Notes: generated by a model not told the origin, from the letters alone. Counted from the stretch's first letter, positions 45,348 to 54,207 are shown. The stretch: DNA of 64,000 nucleotides from Oscillospiraceae bacterium (GCA_015063905.1 SVTF01000003.1:50572-114571), one strand, 5' to 3'. Numbers and translations: made by a program.

Positions 45348-47681
45348 TTATTCGTTTTCCGTATCCGCAAACGTTACGTCCGAATCGTCAAGATACCTGA
45401 ACGTAAGCTCAATGACCGAGCCAAGCTCCACAGTTTCACCCGGGGCGATATTCTGCTCTATTACCACAGCACCCTTGCCCGAAGCAAAGTTTGTGGTTCC
45501 CGATATCTTGAGATTGAGTCCTAAATTGGTAAGCGTTCCGTTTGCCGCAACCGCAGTCATTCCAACGAGATTGGGTACCTTAACCGTCCTTCTCTCCTGA
45601 AGCGCCTCATCCGTGGTATAAATTACTACCTTGGCGCAGCCCGGCTCAACCAACGTTCCGCCCGCGGGAGATTGCGCCAGAACGTACTTTCCGTCACCCA
45701 CTACCTCGATGTCAAAGCCAAACCATTCGACAGCCTTCTTTTTTGCATCCTCCGTTTCAAGCTGAACCAAGGAAGGCGTTATGACTGCCTTGTTTTTCAG
45801 CTCCTCCTCGGTGTATTCCGCCTCAACGCCGACGTACGGCAGCACCTCTGACATAAGGTTGGCAACGTATGGCGCGGCGATAACGCTTGCGTACAGCACG
45901 CCCTCCGTGGGCTCATCCACCATAAACAGCACCGATATCTCGGGTGCCTCCGCGGGCGCAAACGCGATAGCCGAGCAAACGTAAGGTATGTATTCCGTAT
46001 CCTTGACGTCCTTTTTCTCCGAGGTACCCGTCTTCGCGGCTATTCTGTAGCCCGCGACGTATGCGTTCTTGGATCCGCCGTCCGTGGCAACGCCCTCCTC
46101 AAGTATGTCGGAAACCTTTTGCGCCGTCGCCTCGCTTATAACCTGTCTTTTGACCTCGGTTTCGTGCGAATATATAACGTTCCCCTCATTGTCGGTTATC
46201 TCCTTGACAAAGTACGGGGTGACAAGATTTCCTCCGTTAGCCACGGCGTTTATCGCCGATATGTGCGCTATGGGGGATATCTTGAAGTTCTGACCGAAGG
46301 AAGCCACCGCGAGATTCAGCGTGGTCTGGGGAGAATCCAAAAAGTCCTTCTCGCTCCAGAATGTTACGCCCGTCGAGGTGTACGCCTCTCCCGATACGTC
46401 GATGCCCGTTTTCTCAAAGTAACCGAACGCGGAGAAATATTTATAGTAATCCTCTGCTCCAAGACGGAGTCCCATCTGCATAAGCACGGGGTTGCAGGAC
46501 TGCTGCAATCCGCGTTCAAACGTCAGCATTCCGTGTCCCTTATGGTAGTGACAGTGTATCTTGCTTACGCCGTCGGGATACCAATATCCCGGACAGCTAA
46601 AGGTCTCGCCCTCTTTAACGATATGCTCCTCGTAAGCCATTGCCGCCGTTATGACCTTAAAGGTTGAACCCGGCATATACAGCTCTCCAACCGCCTTGTT
46701 CGCCCACGTTTCAAGCAAAAGCTGCTGCTTAAGCTCGTTATACTCGTCGCTTCCCTCGTCAAATCCACTCTCCGAAAGCTTTTGGGCGCTCTGGTAGTTC
46801 AGCTCCCACGGGTCGTTGAGATTATAGGAAGGATATACCGCCATGGCAAGCACCGCGCCCGTGTCAACGTCAAGCACGATGCCGCACGCGCGGTTTTTGC
46901 CGCCCGACTCAACGTAAGCCGTTTGCAGCTGCTCCTCAAGCTCCGCCTGAATGTAAACGTCGATGGTCGTGGTTATATTGTATCCGTCTATCGCGGGAAT
47001 GTAGCTCTCGTAATCATACACCATCTCGTTTCCAAAGGAGTCCTTGGCGCCGATGTATTTTCCGTCCGTTCCGCTGAGTATCTCGTCATATTGCATCTCC
47101 AGCCCATAAAGACCGTTGCCGTCACCGCCCGTAAAGCCAAGCACGTGCGAGGCGAGATTATCATAGGGGTAATATCTTTTGCTTGTTGCCTGAAGATGCA
47201 CGAGTGCCTTGTCGTCAAGCTCCTTTTGCGCGATAAATGCGCGGACGGCGTCCGCCTGCTCCTCCGAAAGATGACGCATAAGCGTTCTGTCGCGGTATTT
47301 TGTATATCCCGCCTGCGCTATCACGTCCTCGTAAGTGATGCCAAGCGTGTCTATTTCCGATACGCCCCTTGCGATAATATCGGCATAGTTGACTCCGTCA
47401 GCCGAGCTTTGACGGCTTATTGCCGCGGGATCGATAAACAAGCGGTAAGTGGTGATATTGGTGGCGATAACGATGCCGTTGGTGTCATAGATATTACCTC
47501 TGTCGGCGCTCACGGTTGTTTCCTGCGTCATTTGATCTATGACCTTTTGCTCGTACTCGTCAAATTTAAATATCTGTATATAAAGTATCTTTCCTGCCAA
47601 AAGGAAAAAGAGGATACTGAATACGATGCACATCCACGATGCCCTCTTTCGCACCTTGGTGCTGGGTGTTCCGCCAACCAT
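45348..47681 (-). CDS. Class B penicillin-binding protein with PASTA domains (SpoVD/PBP2B-like)
   Basis: A 777-residue transpeptidase. One N-terminal membrane anchor (about 15-33) is followed by the dimerisation domain (TTVSADRGNIYDTNG). The transpeptidase domain has STFK with Ser339, SCN from Ser395 and KTG at Lys550. Two C-terminal PASTA domains follow (LAQSPAGGTLVEPG and VPNLVGMTAVAANGTL). It crosslinks septal or spore cortex wall with FtsW-type partners. Position after ftsL suggests the vegetative division PBP, but the PASTA pair also fits SpoVD, so the exact role is open. Confidence 0.92.
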   Translation of the reverse strand: MVGGTPSTKVRKRASWMCIVFSILFFLLAGKILYIQIFKFDEYEQKVIDQMTQETTVSADRGNIYDTNGIVIATNITTYRLFIDPAAISRQSSADGVNYADIIARGVSEIDTLGITYEDVIAQAGYTKYRDRTLMRHLSEEQADAVRAFIAQKELDDKALVHLQATSKRYYPYDNLASHVLGFTGGDGNGLYGLEMQYDEILSGTDGKYIGAKDSFGNEMVYDYESYIPAIDGYNITTTIDVYIQAELEEQLQTAYVESGGKNRACGIVLDVDTGAVLAMAVYPSYNLNDPWELNYQSAQKLSESGFDEGSDEYNELKQQLLLETWANKAVGELYMPGSTFKVITAAMAYEEHIVKEGETFSCPGYWYPDGVSKIHCHYHKGHGMLTFERGLQQSCNPVLMQMGLRLGAEDYYKYFSAFGYFEKTGIDVSGEAYTSTGVTFWSEKDFLDSPQTTLNLAVASFGQNFKISPIAHISAINAVANGGNLVTPYFVKEITDNEGNVIYSHETEVKRQVISEATAQKVSDILEEGVATDGGSKNAYVAGYRIAAKTGTSEKKDVKDTEYIPYVCSAIAFAPAEAPEISVLFMVDEPTEGVLYASVIAAPYVANLMSEVLPYVGVEAEYTEEELKNKAVITPSLVQLETEDAKKKAVEWFGFDIEVVGDGKYVLAQSPAGGTLVEPGCAKVVIYTTDEALQERRTVKVPNLVGMTAVAANGTLTNLGLNLKISGTTNFASGKGAVVIEQNIAPGETVELGSVIELTFRYLDDSDVTFADTENE

Positions 47682-47922
47682 ATCCTCACTCCTCTCTTTT
47701 TTACTTTACAATCTTATGCCTGTCCCCCTAAAAGTATGAATGGGGGCGCTTTGCGCACGCGATATTTTGCGCTTGACCGCAAATAAAATAATATTTAATA
47801 TATTATATCATATACACTCGAATTTTTAAAGGTCTTACAGCAAATTTATCATAAAATTTACATAAAAATAACAAAAAAATAACAGCGCCGCGCACTCTTG
47901 TGAGATATGCCGTAAAACGCTG

Positions 47923-48366
47923 TTATTTTTCATCGTCCGCAATGCCGATAGCGCGCAAAAGCTCCGATAGCCAGGAGTCCTCTTTGTTATTTGTGTCGTG
48001 CTTTGTTACCGTTTCCTCATCTCTGACGTCCACGTATCTGCTTGACGCGTATTCCGAGCTGATCATGCCGTATTCCTCAACGGCGATACGCTTGATATCA
48101 AGCATGTTGTTTTTCACCTCAAGCTTACCCTCAAGATCGTTGATCTCAAATGACAAGACCTCCATTCTGTCCTCGAGAGCGCTTATGTCGGCTGATGCAC
48201 GGCTTACCATAACCGTGGCGCACACACACAGCATAAGTGAAACGCTTATCACCGCAAGCGCGGGGATAATTCCCTTTGGCATCTTGCTTTTTTTGCCGTT
48301 GTCACTTACCTGCCCGTCCACCATGAACCAATCCTGAGCAAATTCAGTCAGCCCCTCTTTGTTCAT
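47923..48366 (-). CDS. ftsL: FtsL-like cell division protein
   Basis: A 147-residue protein with one membrane segment (about 32-54, ALAVISVSLMLCVCATVMVS) followed by a coiled coil (ISALEDRMEVLSFEINDLEG). Size, topology and position between rsmH and the PBP gene identify FtsL. The ATG at 48366 has no ribosome site, and its frame is open upstream to a stop at 48441-48439. An A7 run at 48432-48426 lies in that stretch, where a -1 shift would join it to the preceding unknown gene. Confidence 0.8.
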   Translation of the reverse strand: MNKEGLTEFAQDWFMVDGQVSDNGKKSKMPKGIIPALAVISVSLMLCVCATVMVSRASADISALEDRMEVLSFEINDLEGKLEVKNNMLDIKRIAVEEYGMISSEYASSRYVDVRDEETVTKHDTNNKEDSWLSELLRAIGIADDEK

Positions 48367-48407
48367 TCGGGAGAAAAAGCTCTTGATCTTGGTCTTAAAG
48401 CTACTGA

Positions 48408-48824
48408 TTACAGCAAGCCATACAGTTTTTTTGGCGGTTTACCCGATTCCTGCACATTCTTTTCCGCCAAAGCCTTTGCTGCTTCATACTCCGATTCCGC
48501 GCGAGAGTAGAAGCGAGGCATTTTATAGTCTCTGAGATCCTTGTAATAAGCCGCGAAATCGTCGCTGCTCATATAGGATCTTCCATTGATGTTCAAGCTT
48601 TTATATTTTGAGTCCGCGGCGTTCACAATAGCGCTGCCCCCCTCAAGCTTACGGTAAAGCTCCGCGTTGCCCTGCGCAGTTGCTCCAACTGTCCTTATGC
48701 CGCGATCCTTGAATTTTTCGCAAAGCATGTCAATATATAAGCTGTTGACGTTGGCGCTCGCAACTGACCGACTTCCAACCGACAGCTCCGCAGCAGCGCA
48801 AGCCTTTACCATTCCTTTTTTCAT
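48408..48824 (-). CDS. Unknown protein, possibly the N-terminal part of FtsL
   Basis: A 138-residue protein that I do not recognise. It is soluble, with a Ser/Ala-rich start, a middle containing KYKSLNINGRSYMSSDDFAA and a charged helical end (AESEYEAAKALAEKN). TTTGGAGA precedes the ATG. It ends 41 bases before the ftsL ATG. The final codons CCA AAA AAA CTG contain an A7 run at 48426-48432. A -1 shift there continues into the ftsL frame and would give one protein of about 300 residues. A true frameshift, a sequence error or a separate gene are all possible. Confidence 0.65.
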   Translation of the reverse strand: MKKGMVKACAAAELSVGSRSVASANVNSLYIDMLCEKFKDRGIRTVGATAQGNAELYRKLEGGSAIVNAADSKYKSLNINGRSYMSSDDFAAYYKDLRDYKMPRFYSRAESEYEAAKALAEKNVQESGKPPKKLYGLL

Positions 48825-48862
48825 CTTTTTTCTCCAAATCTATTGATATTGTGATTATCCCG

Positions 48863-49810
48863 TTATATTTTCTCCGCGACACGAAGCTTTGAGCTTCTTG
48901 ATCTCGGGTTTTCTTCAAGCTCACGCTCGCTTGGCGTGATAGGCTTTCTGTTGACAAGACTGACTGTTGGCTTTCTGCCGCACACGCACACGGGCAAGCT
49001 TTTGGGGCAATTGCACCCGCTCGCGAGATCGGCATACGTCTGCTTTACTATCCTGTCCTCAAGCGAATGGAAGGTTATGATAGCGATCCTTCCGCCGCTG
49101 CCCAAAAGCGACACCGCGTCACGTATTGCGGGCTCTATCGCGTCCAGCTCTCCGTTCACCTCGATGCGTATCGCCTGAAACGTTCTCTTTGCGGGGTGAT
49201 GTCCGCCCTCTCTTGCCGACGCGGGAATGGCGCTTTTAATTACGTCAACAAGCTCTCCCGTGCTTTCGATGGGCTTTTGCTCCCGCCTTCTGACTATCGC
49301 CGCGGCGATCTTGGGCGCGAATTTCTCCTCGCCGTAATTCCACATCACGCGTTTAAGCTCGTCCTGCGTATAGGTGTTGACCACCGTATACGCGTCAAGC
49401 GCGTTTCGTCTGTCCATTCTCATGTCAAGCGGCGCGTCGGTATTATGGGTAAAGCCTCGCTCCGCCGTGTCCAGCTGATAGGACGACACGCCAAGATCCA
49501 AAAGTATTCCGTCTATTTTATCAATTCCAAGCTCGCGGCAAACGTCGCCCACGGCTGAAAAATTGTTTCTTACAAAGGTAACTCTGTCGCTATATTCGCG
49601 CAATCTCTCCGTTGCCGCCGCTATCGCCGCGTCGTCACGGTCAATGGCTATCAGCCTGCCGCCCTCTGTCAGCCTTTTTACTATTTCAAGCGAGTGACCG
49701 CCGCCGCCCGCCGTTCCGTCCACGTAAACTCCGCAGGGCTTTATGTCAAGCGCTTCTATACATTCGTCAAGCAACACCGATCGGTGTGAAAAATTGATCT
49801 TTTGTGCCAT
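48863..49810 (-). CDS. rsmH: 16S rRNA (cytosine-1402-N4) methyltransferase RsmH
   Basis: A 315-residue SAM enzyme (MraW). HRSVLLDECIEAL, VDGTAGGGGHSLEI, DGILLDLGVSSYQLD and RTFQAIRIEVNGEL are all typical. It methylates C1402 in the ribosomal P site. GAGGA lies before the ATG. The mraZ stop is 9 bases upstream. Confidence 0.96.
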   Translation of the reverse strand: MAQKINFSHRSVLLDECIEALDIKPCGVYVDGTAGGGGHSLEIVKRLTEGGRLIAIDRDDAAIAAATERLREYSDRVTFVRNNFSAVGDVCRELGIDKIDGILLDLGVSSYQLDTAERGFTHNTDAPLDMRMDRRNALDAYTVVNTYTQDELKRVMWNYGEEKFAPKIAAAIVRRREQKPIESTGELVDVIKSAIPASAREGGHHPAKRTFQAIRIEVNGELDAIEPAIRDAVSLLGSGGRIAIITFHSLEDRIVKQTYADLASGCNCPKSLPVCVCGRKPTVSLVNRKPITPSERELEENPRSRSSKLRVAEKI

Positions 49811-49819
49811 ACGCCGTCC

Positions 49820-50242
49820 TCAAAGACCGAATCTCTCAAGCTCGCGGCTTATTTCGTCGTTATCCTCGCCCTCAAGCTCGGCTGCCCAATTGTCACGTGA
49901 CCATATCTCAACGTATGACGAGCATCCAACTATCACCGCGCATTTGTCTATCTCGGCGTAATCCAAAAGCTCGCGCGAAAGCAATATTCTTCCCTGCGAG
50001 TCGGGACTAACCTGCATAGCGTTTCTGTGCAGATAGCGCAACGCCTTTTCCGACACGCGTCTTTCCTGCTCCATGATGGGAGCTATGTAGCTCTGCCAGC
50101 CCTCAAGCGAAAAGACCTTGAGTCTTGCTCCTCTCAGATCGCGCGCCACCATAAAGGTGTCGCCAAGCTCGTCTCTGAAGCGCGCGGGGACAAATATTCT
50201 GTTTTTCGCATCAACGTTATGCTCGTATTCACCCGTAAACAT
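49820..50242 (-). CDS. mraZ: Transcriptional regulator MraZ
   Basis: A 140-residue protein with two AbrB-like SpoVT halves. It starts MFTGEYEHNVDAKNRIFVPA, with FRDELGDTFMVARD, and the second half has DSQGRILLSRELLDYA. MraZ represses its own dcw operon by binding repeated TGG-containing boxes near the promoter. Such boxes are seen at 50463-50499. The AAAGGAG-type site precedes the ATG. Confidence 0.95.
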   Translation of the reverse strand: MFTGEYEHNVDAKNRIFVPARFRDELGDTFMVARDLRGARLKVFSLEGWQSYIAPIMEQERRVSEKALRYLHRNAMQVSPDSQGRILLSRELLDYAEIDKCAVIVGCSSYVEIWSRDNWAAELEGEDNDEISRELERFGL

Positions 50243-50304
50243 AATATCGCGCTCCTTTCTTTTCCGTCTATTGTCTGTAACTATTAATTGCGTTTTTGAG
50301 TTCC

Positions 50305-50401
50305 TTGCGCTCTTTTTGGCAAATTCCAGTTTGCAGCTTATTATCTTGCGCTCTTTTTGGTAAATTACAATTTACCGCTTGTTATCTTGCGCTCTTTTTG
50401 C
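50305..50401 (-). repeat. 41-base tandem hairpin repeats in the mraZ leader
   Basis: Units start at 50305, 50346 and 50387 (the last partial), each opening CTTGCGCTCTTTTTG. The two complete units each hold an inverted repeat: GCAAATT/AGTTTGC in one and GGTAAATT/AATTTACC in the other. The paired C-G in one is T-A in the other. They lie in the roughly 265-base 5' untranslated region of the dcw operon. Confidence 0.85.
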
Positions 50402-50462
50402 GCGTTTCTCTCTTGGTGTTATTCTTAAGATCGGGTAATTTGATCAAAATCGGGATCATTTT

Positions 50463-50499
50463 CCAACACATTGCACCACATGTGCTCCATTTCTCACCA
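50463..50499 (-). promoter_or_regulatory. Candidate MraZ binding boxes
   Basis: On the minus strand TGG cores occur at 50499, 50489, 50478 and 50465, spaced 10, 11 and 13 bases, i.e. on about one face of the helix. They lie just downstream of the predicted start of transcription. Confidence 0.6.
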
Positions 50500-50514
50500 C
50501 TTCGGTGTGTTATT

Positions 50515-50543
50515 ATTATAATATATTACCCTCTGTGAATCAA
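50515..50543 (-). promoter_or_regulatory. Promoter of the mraZ/dcw operon
   Basis: Minus-strand TTGATT (50543-50538) and TATAAT (50520-50515) with a 17-base spacer. The transcript start would be near 50508. Confidence 0.75.
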
Positions 50544-50859
50544 GAGCTTTTTTAAATTTCCAAAAAAAATCGTTCGGTATTTTGGGAGTTTTTTTCTTCT
50601 TTTTTTATTTTTCCCACCATCACGCCCCCATTTCTACCCCTTTTTTACGGCATTTTGGGCAGATTTACAATTAATTTCAATTTATTACATTTATTTCCAA
50701 TTAAACGCCGTGACAAAAATCAACGACAATTTCAAATTTTGATTTATCAGAGAGATGCGATACGGAATTTTTACTACCGTCGGTCCCTACAACGCAAAGC
50801 GAATTCCAACGAAAAATTGTTGAAACAAAGGGTTTTAGCCTTTATTATGTAAAAATGAA

Positions 50860-51031
50860 CTCCACCTATTAAGCATTACTTCAAATTTAAATTCACTAAC
50901 CCTATTCCCTAAAGGGTTTTGGGGGTGAGAGGGTTCTGTACAGCAAGCAGTGCGGTGAGTTTTGCAAGCAAAACATCACGACTAAAGTCGGGGAGAGGGT
51001 ACCCTTTTATGAAAAGGTACCCTCTCCCCCT
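50860..51031 (+). repeat. Dispersed G/C hairpin repeat, copy with AT-rich module
   Basis: The AT-rich module (50860-50910) is followed by CCTAAAGGGTTTTGGGGGTG, an insertion-like part with GTTTTGC/GCAAAAC and CGACT/AGTCG hairpins (about 50958-50990), then a long hairpin at 50990-51031 with one bulge. The remainder of the 819-base gap between mraZ and the germination gene (50544-50859) is AT-rich with no gene seen. Confidence 0.75.
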
Positions 51032-51061
51032 ATAATCCTCGTCCCTGATATAATCAAACAA

Positions 51062-52525
51062 TCAATCTCTTTTTCTCACTCTGACGAAAAGCGACTTAAA
51101 GGCTTTGAAATCAAAGGGTATCAGGGGATAGAGGTAGCTGCGTTTATGGTTGACAGTCTTGTTGGTCACAAGCAAAACAAGAATTATTGCCGAGCCTATA
51201 CCAAAGCCCCAGACGTTGAACAACGCAGTAAGGACGGTCAGCAGGATGCGCAAAAACTTAAAGGCATATCCAAGCTCGTAGCTTCTCTGCGTAAAGTTCG
51301 CGATGGCGACAAACGCCATATACAGTATGACCTCGGGAATCAGCCAGCCGATATCTACCGCGAAATCGCCGAGGATAAGTCCGCCCACCACCGAGAGCGA
51401 ATTGGACAGCATATTGGGCGTATTCAGCGACGCCATACGCAAGCCGTCGATGATAAACTCCACGAGCAATATCTGCGCCACAAGCGGCAGTCTTCCCTGC
51501 TCACGCGGCACGATAAATCCAAGCCACGAGGGTATCAGCTCGGGATTTGACACGAGCAGCAGCCACAAGGGCACCATATACAGCGCCATAAAAAACACCA
51601 CGTGGCGCACGATACGAATGTATGTCCCCGTAAGCGGAGGAAAATAAAAATCGTTGGTCTCCTGCATAAAGTCAAAGATGGTGGTGGGCAACACCATTAT
51701 CTGCGGCGTATTGTCGCAGATAATAAGGATACTTCCCTCCAAAAGCTGCGCCGCCGCGGAATCGGGGCGCTCTGTGTATCTTATTTTAGGAAAAGGATTG
51801 TACCACCTCTGCTTTATCAGGCACTCGGCAAGTGACTCATGTCCCATTGTCAAGGAGTCGGTGTTGACCTCCTTTAGCTTTTTTGTGATCTTGTCAACGT
51901 ATTCAAGGTCGGCTCTGTCCGCCATATAGCACACCACCACGTCGGTCCGCGAGCTTTTACCGACAGTATGATAGCTCATTGTAAGATGGGGGTTGCGTAT
52001 TCGGCGGCGAATGAGCGCCGTGTTGAATATCAGAGTCTCAACAAAGCCGTCACGCGCGCCTCGCATGACCTTGTCGCCCTCGGGCTCGCCCGTTTCCCTT
52101 GCGGGATATGTGCGCGCGTCGATTATAACTCCGTATTCGCCAAAGGTTGTGCCAAGCATCAGCGTCGCGCCCGAAAGCACCATTTGTATCATTAAATCAA
52201 CGTCGCTTGTGCTGTCCGTCTCAACGTATGGCACGTGCGCTTTGATAAAGCCCGAAACGGCAAGACTTGGTGGTATTCTTTTATCCGCGCGGCTCGCGCT
52301 CCCATCCGTAGATTCGCCCAACCCCTTGAGCGCCACCAATGAAAGCATGAGCTTTTGCATCACCGCGTCCTTGACAAATCCGTCTATAAAATATAGCGTA
52401 AGCTCGTCCTTGCCAACCGTCAATTGCTTTTTCAAAATGTCAAAATTGCGCTCGGGATGCAGTATTTCATCTATTGTCTTTACGTTTTCGCGGTAGTCGC
52501 CGCAAAGCTTTATTTGTTTTGACAT
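51062..52525 (-). CDS. GerA-family spore germination protein (SpoVAF-like)
   Basis: A 487-residue protein. A hydrophilic N-terminal half contains LTLYFIDGFVKDAVMQKLML and LLEGSILIICDNTPQIMVLP. The C-terminal half has four to five membrane segments, including PREQGRLPLVAQILLVEFII and NTPNMLSNSLSVVGGLILGD, the usual GerA core. The length fits GerXA or SpoVAF; no B or C receptor subunit lies beside it, which favours the SpoVAF type. The start at 52525 has TTTGGAGGGG; the frame is open 26 codons further. With sigG it supports sporulation. Confidence 0.87.
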   Translation of the reverse strand: MSKQIKLCGDYRENVKTIDEILHPERNFDILKKQLTVGKDELTLYFIDGFVKDAVMQKLMLSLVALKGLGESTDGSASRADKRIPPSLAVSGFIKAHVPYVETDSTSDVDLMIQMVLSGATLMLGTTFGEYGVIIDARTYPARETGEPEGDKVMRGARDGFVETLIFNTALIRRRIRNPHLTMSYHTVGKSSRTDVVVCYMADRADLEYVDKITKKLKEVNTDSLTMGHESLAECLIKQRWYNPFPKIRYTERPDSAAAQLLEGSILIICDNTPQIMVLPTTIFDFMQETNDFYFPPLTGTYIRIVRHVVFFMALYMVPLWLLLVSNPELIPSWLGFIVPREQGRLPLVAQILLVEFIIDGLRMASLNTPNMLSNSLSVVGGLILGDFAVDIGWLIPEVILYMAFVAIANFTQRSYELGYAFKFLRILLTVLTALFNVWGFGIGSAIILVLLVTNKTVNHKRSYLYPLIPFDFKAFKSLFVRVRKRD

Positions 52526-52635
52526 CGCCCCTCCAAATAATGTAACATTTGCCATTATTGTTGACACCGCATTCGCAAAAAATACAAAAAGAACGGAAAA
52601 CACACGGTTTCCGTTCTTTAATATTCATTTGTTTG

Positions 52636-53085
52636 TCAGTTGTTTTCTTTTTTCAGCTCCATAAGCTCGGAGAGGAAGCTTTCGACGTCGGCGAACTCGC
52701 GGTAGACCGAGGCAAAGCGAACGTAAGCGATATGGTCGCGCTCCTTGAGCTTTTCCATAACCATCTCTCCGATCTTGGTAGACTCGATCTCGTTGGTCAT
52801 AGAATTTTGTATCTCGTTTTCTATCTCGCTGACGATCTCATCTGCGCTGACGGGACGCTTTTGGGTTGCCTTAAGCACGCCCGCGAGCAGCTTTGTACGG
52901 TCAAAAAGCTCCTTTTCGCCGTTCTTTTTTATAACGATTATCTGCACCGATTCAAGCACCTCAAACGTAGTAAAACGCTTTTGGCACTCAAGGCATTCTC
53001 TTCTTCTTTTAATGCTGTTTCCCTCGGACACGGTTCTCGTATCAAGCACCTTGCTCTCGGGATAATTGCAAAAAGGACATTTCAT
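52636..53085 (-). CDS. nrdR: Transcriptional repressor NrdR
   Basis: A 149-residue repressor of ribonucleotide reductase genes. The zinc ribbon MKCPFCNYPESKVLDTR with a second CLECQ pair is followed by the ATP-cone domain (VIKKNGEKELFDRTKLLAGV). The start at 53085 has AAGGAGAG. No nrd gene or clear NrdR box is in the window. Confidence 0.96.
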   Translation of the reverse strand: MKCPFCNYPESKVLDTRTVSEGNSIKRRRECLECQKRFTTFEVLESVQIIVIKKNGEKELFDRTKLLAGVLKATQKRPVSADEIVSEIENEIQNSMTNEIESTKIGEMVMEKLKERDHIAYVRFASVYREFADVESFLSELMELKKENN

Positions 53086-53237
53086 ATATGCTCTCCTTAA
53101 ACGCGGAATATGTTTATACAACTATTGATTATATCACAGTTTTCGGGTTTTGTAAAGCGAAAATTAACCAATTATGGCAAATTGACGCGCAATTATTTAT
53201 TATATCCGCCAAAATTGTGAAAATCTCGTGAAATTTG

Positions 53238-53266
53238 TTGACACGCAAAAAAAAGTGTAATATAAT
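53238..53266 (+). promoter_or_regulatory. Sigma-A promoter of the pyridoxal kinase-like gene
   Basis: TTGACA at 53238-53243 and TATAAT at 53261-53266, 17-base spacer. Confidence 0.9.
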
Positions 53267-53302
53267 CCTATTATAAAAATCCAGTTGATAAGGACACAAA
53301 AA

Positions 53303-54139
53303 ATGAAAAGAATTCTTACTATTCAGGACGTATCATGCGTTGGAAAATGCTCACTCACGGTGGCGCTTCCCATAATCTCGGCATTTGGTATAGAGGCGGC
53401 AATTTTGCCCACAGCCACTCTTTCAACCCACACGGCGTTCAGCGGTTTTACGTTCCGCGACCTTACAAGTGATATAAAACCCATCCTCTGCCATTGGAAA
53501 GAGCAAAATATAGGATTTGACGGAATATACACGGGCTATCTCGGCTCCCGCGAGCAGATAGACCTCGTGCTTGAAGCGTTCCGTGATTTTGGCGAGGGCA
53601 AGCTCAAATTCGTTGACCCCGCTATGGGCGATAACGGCAAGCTATACACGGGATTTGATTCGGCGTTCGCTCTTGAGATGGCAAAGCTGTGCGCCGCGGC
53701 GGACATCATCGTTCCCAATATGACCGAGGCTTGCTTTATGCTTGGAAAGCCCTACGTTGCCGGCGGTTGTTATGACGAGAGCTACGTTCGCTCGCTTTTG
53801 CGTGAGCTTACAGACCTCGGCTGCCGCTACGCCGTTATCACGGGCGTTGAGCTTGAATGTGGCAAGCTCGGCTGCTACGGCTACGATAGCCAAAACGACC
53901 GTTTCTTCTCCGATTACAACTCAAAGCTGCCCCAAAGCTTTCACGGCACGGGCGACATTTTCGCCTCGGTATGCTTTGCCTCCATCATGAACGGACGTTC
54001 CGTTGACCAAGCCTGCGAGATCGCAGCGGATTTCGTTTGCGACAGCATAACCGCAACCGTGACCGACGAAAATCCCATCTGGTACGGCGTGCATTTTGAA
54101 AAGGTGCTGGCAGGCGGAAAGTATCTTTCGGGAAAATGA
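53303..54139 (+). CDS. Pyridoxal/pyridoxamine kinase-like protein
   Basis: A 278-residue ribokinase-superfamily enzyme. It starts MKRILTIQDVSCVGKCSLTV, the PdxY/PdxK pattern in which the serine-rich loop binds pyridoxal, and has VDPAMGDNGKLYTG, NMTEACFMLG and the anion-hole/catalytic segment SFHGTGDIFASV. It probably makes pyridoxal 5'-phosphate. The ATG at 53303 has AAGGA. It is close to the KDPG aldolase gene, but that has its own promoter. Confidence 0.85.
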   Translation: MKRILTIQDVSCVGKCSLTVALPIISAFGIEAAILPTATLSTHTAFSGFTFRDLTSDIKPILCHWKEQNIGFDGIYTGYLGSREQIDLVLEAFRDFGEGKLKFVDPAMGDNGKLYTGFDSAFALEMAKLCAAADIIVPNMTEACFMLGKPYVAGGCYDESYVRSLLRELTDLGCRYAVITGVELECGKLGCYGYDSQNDRFFSDYNSKLPQSFHGTGDIFASVCFASIMNGRSVDQACEIAADFVCDSITATVTDENPIWYGVHFEKVLAGGKYLSGK

Positions 54140-54163
54140 TTCTTAAATAATATAAATATTAAT

Positions 54164-54207
54164 ATACACCCGTTTTTATCGTTGACAAAATAGCGAAACG
54201 GGTGTAT
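54164..54207. promoter_or_regulatory. 12-bp inverted repeat around the KDPG aldolase promoter
   Basis: ATACACCCGTTT (54164-54175) and AAACGGGTGTAT (54196-54207) are perfect complements. The arms start 32 bases apart, with the -35 between them and the right arm overlapping the -10. This looks like an operator for a dimeric repressor; the same sequence could also form a hairpin terminating the kinase transcript. Confidence 0.6.
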
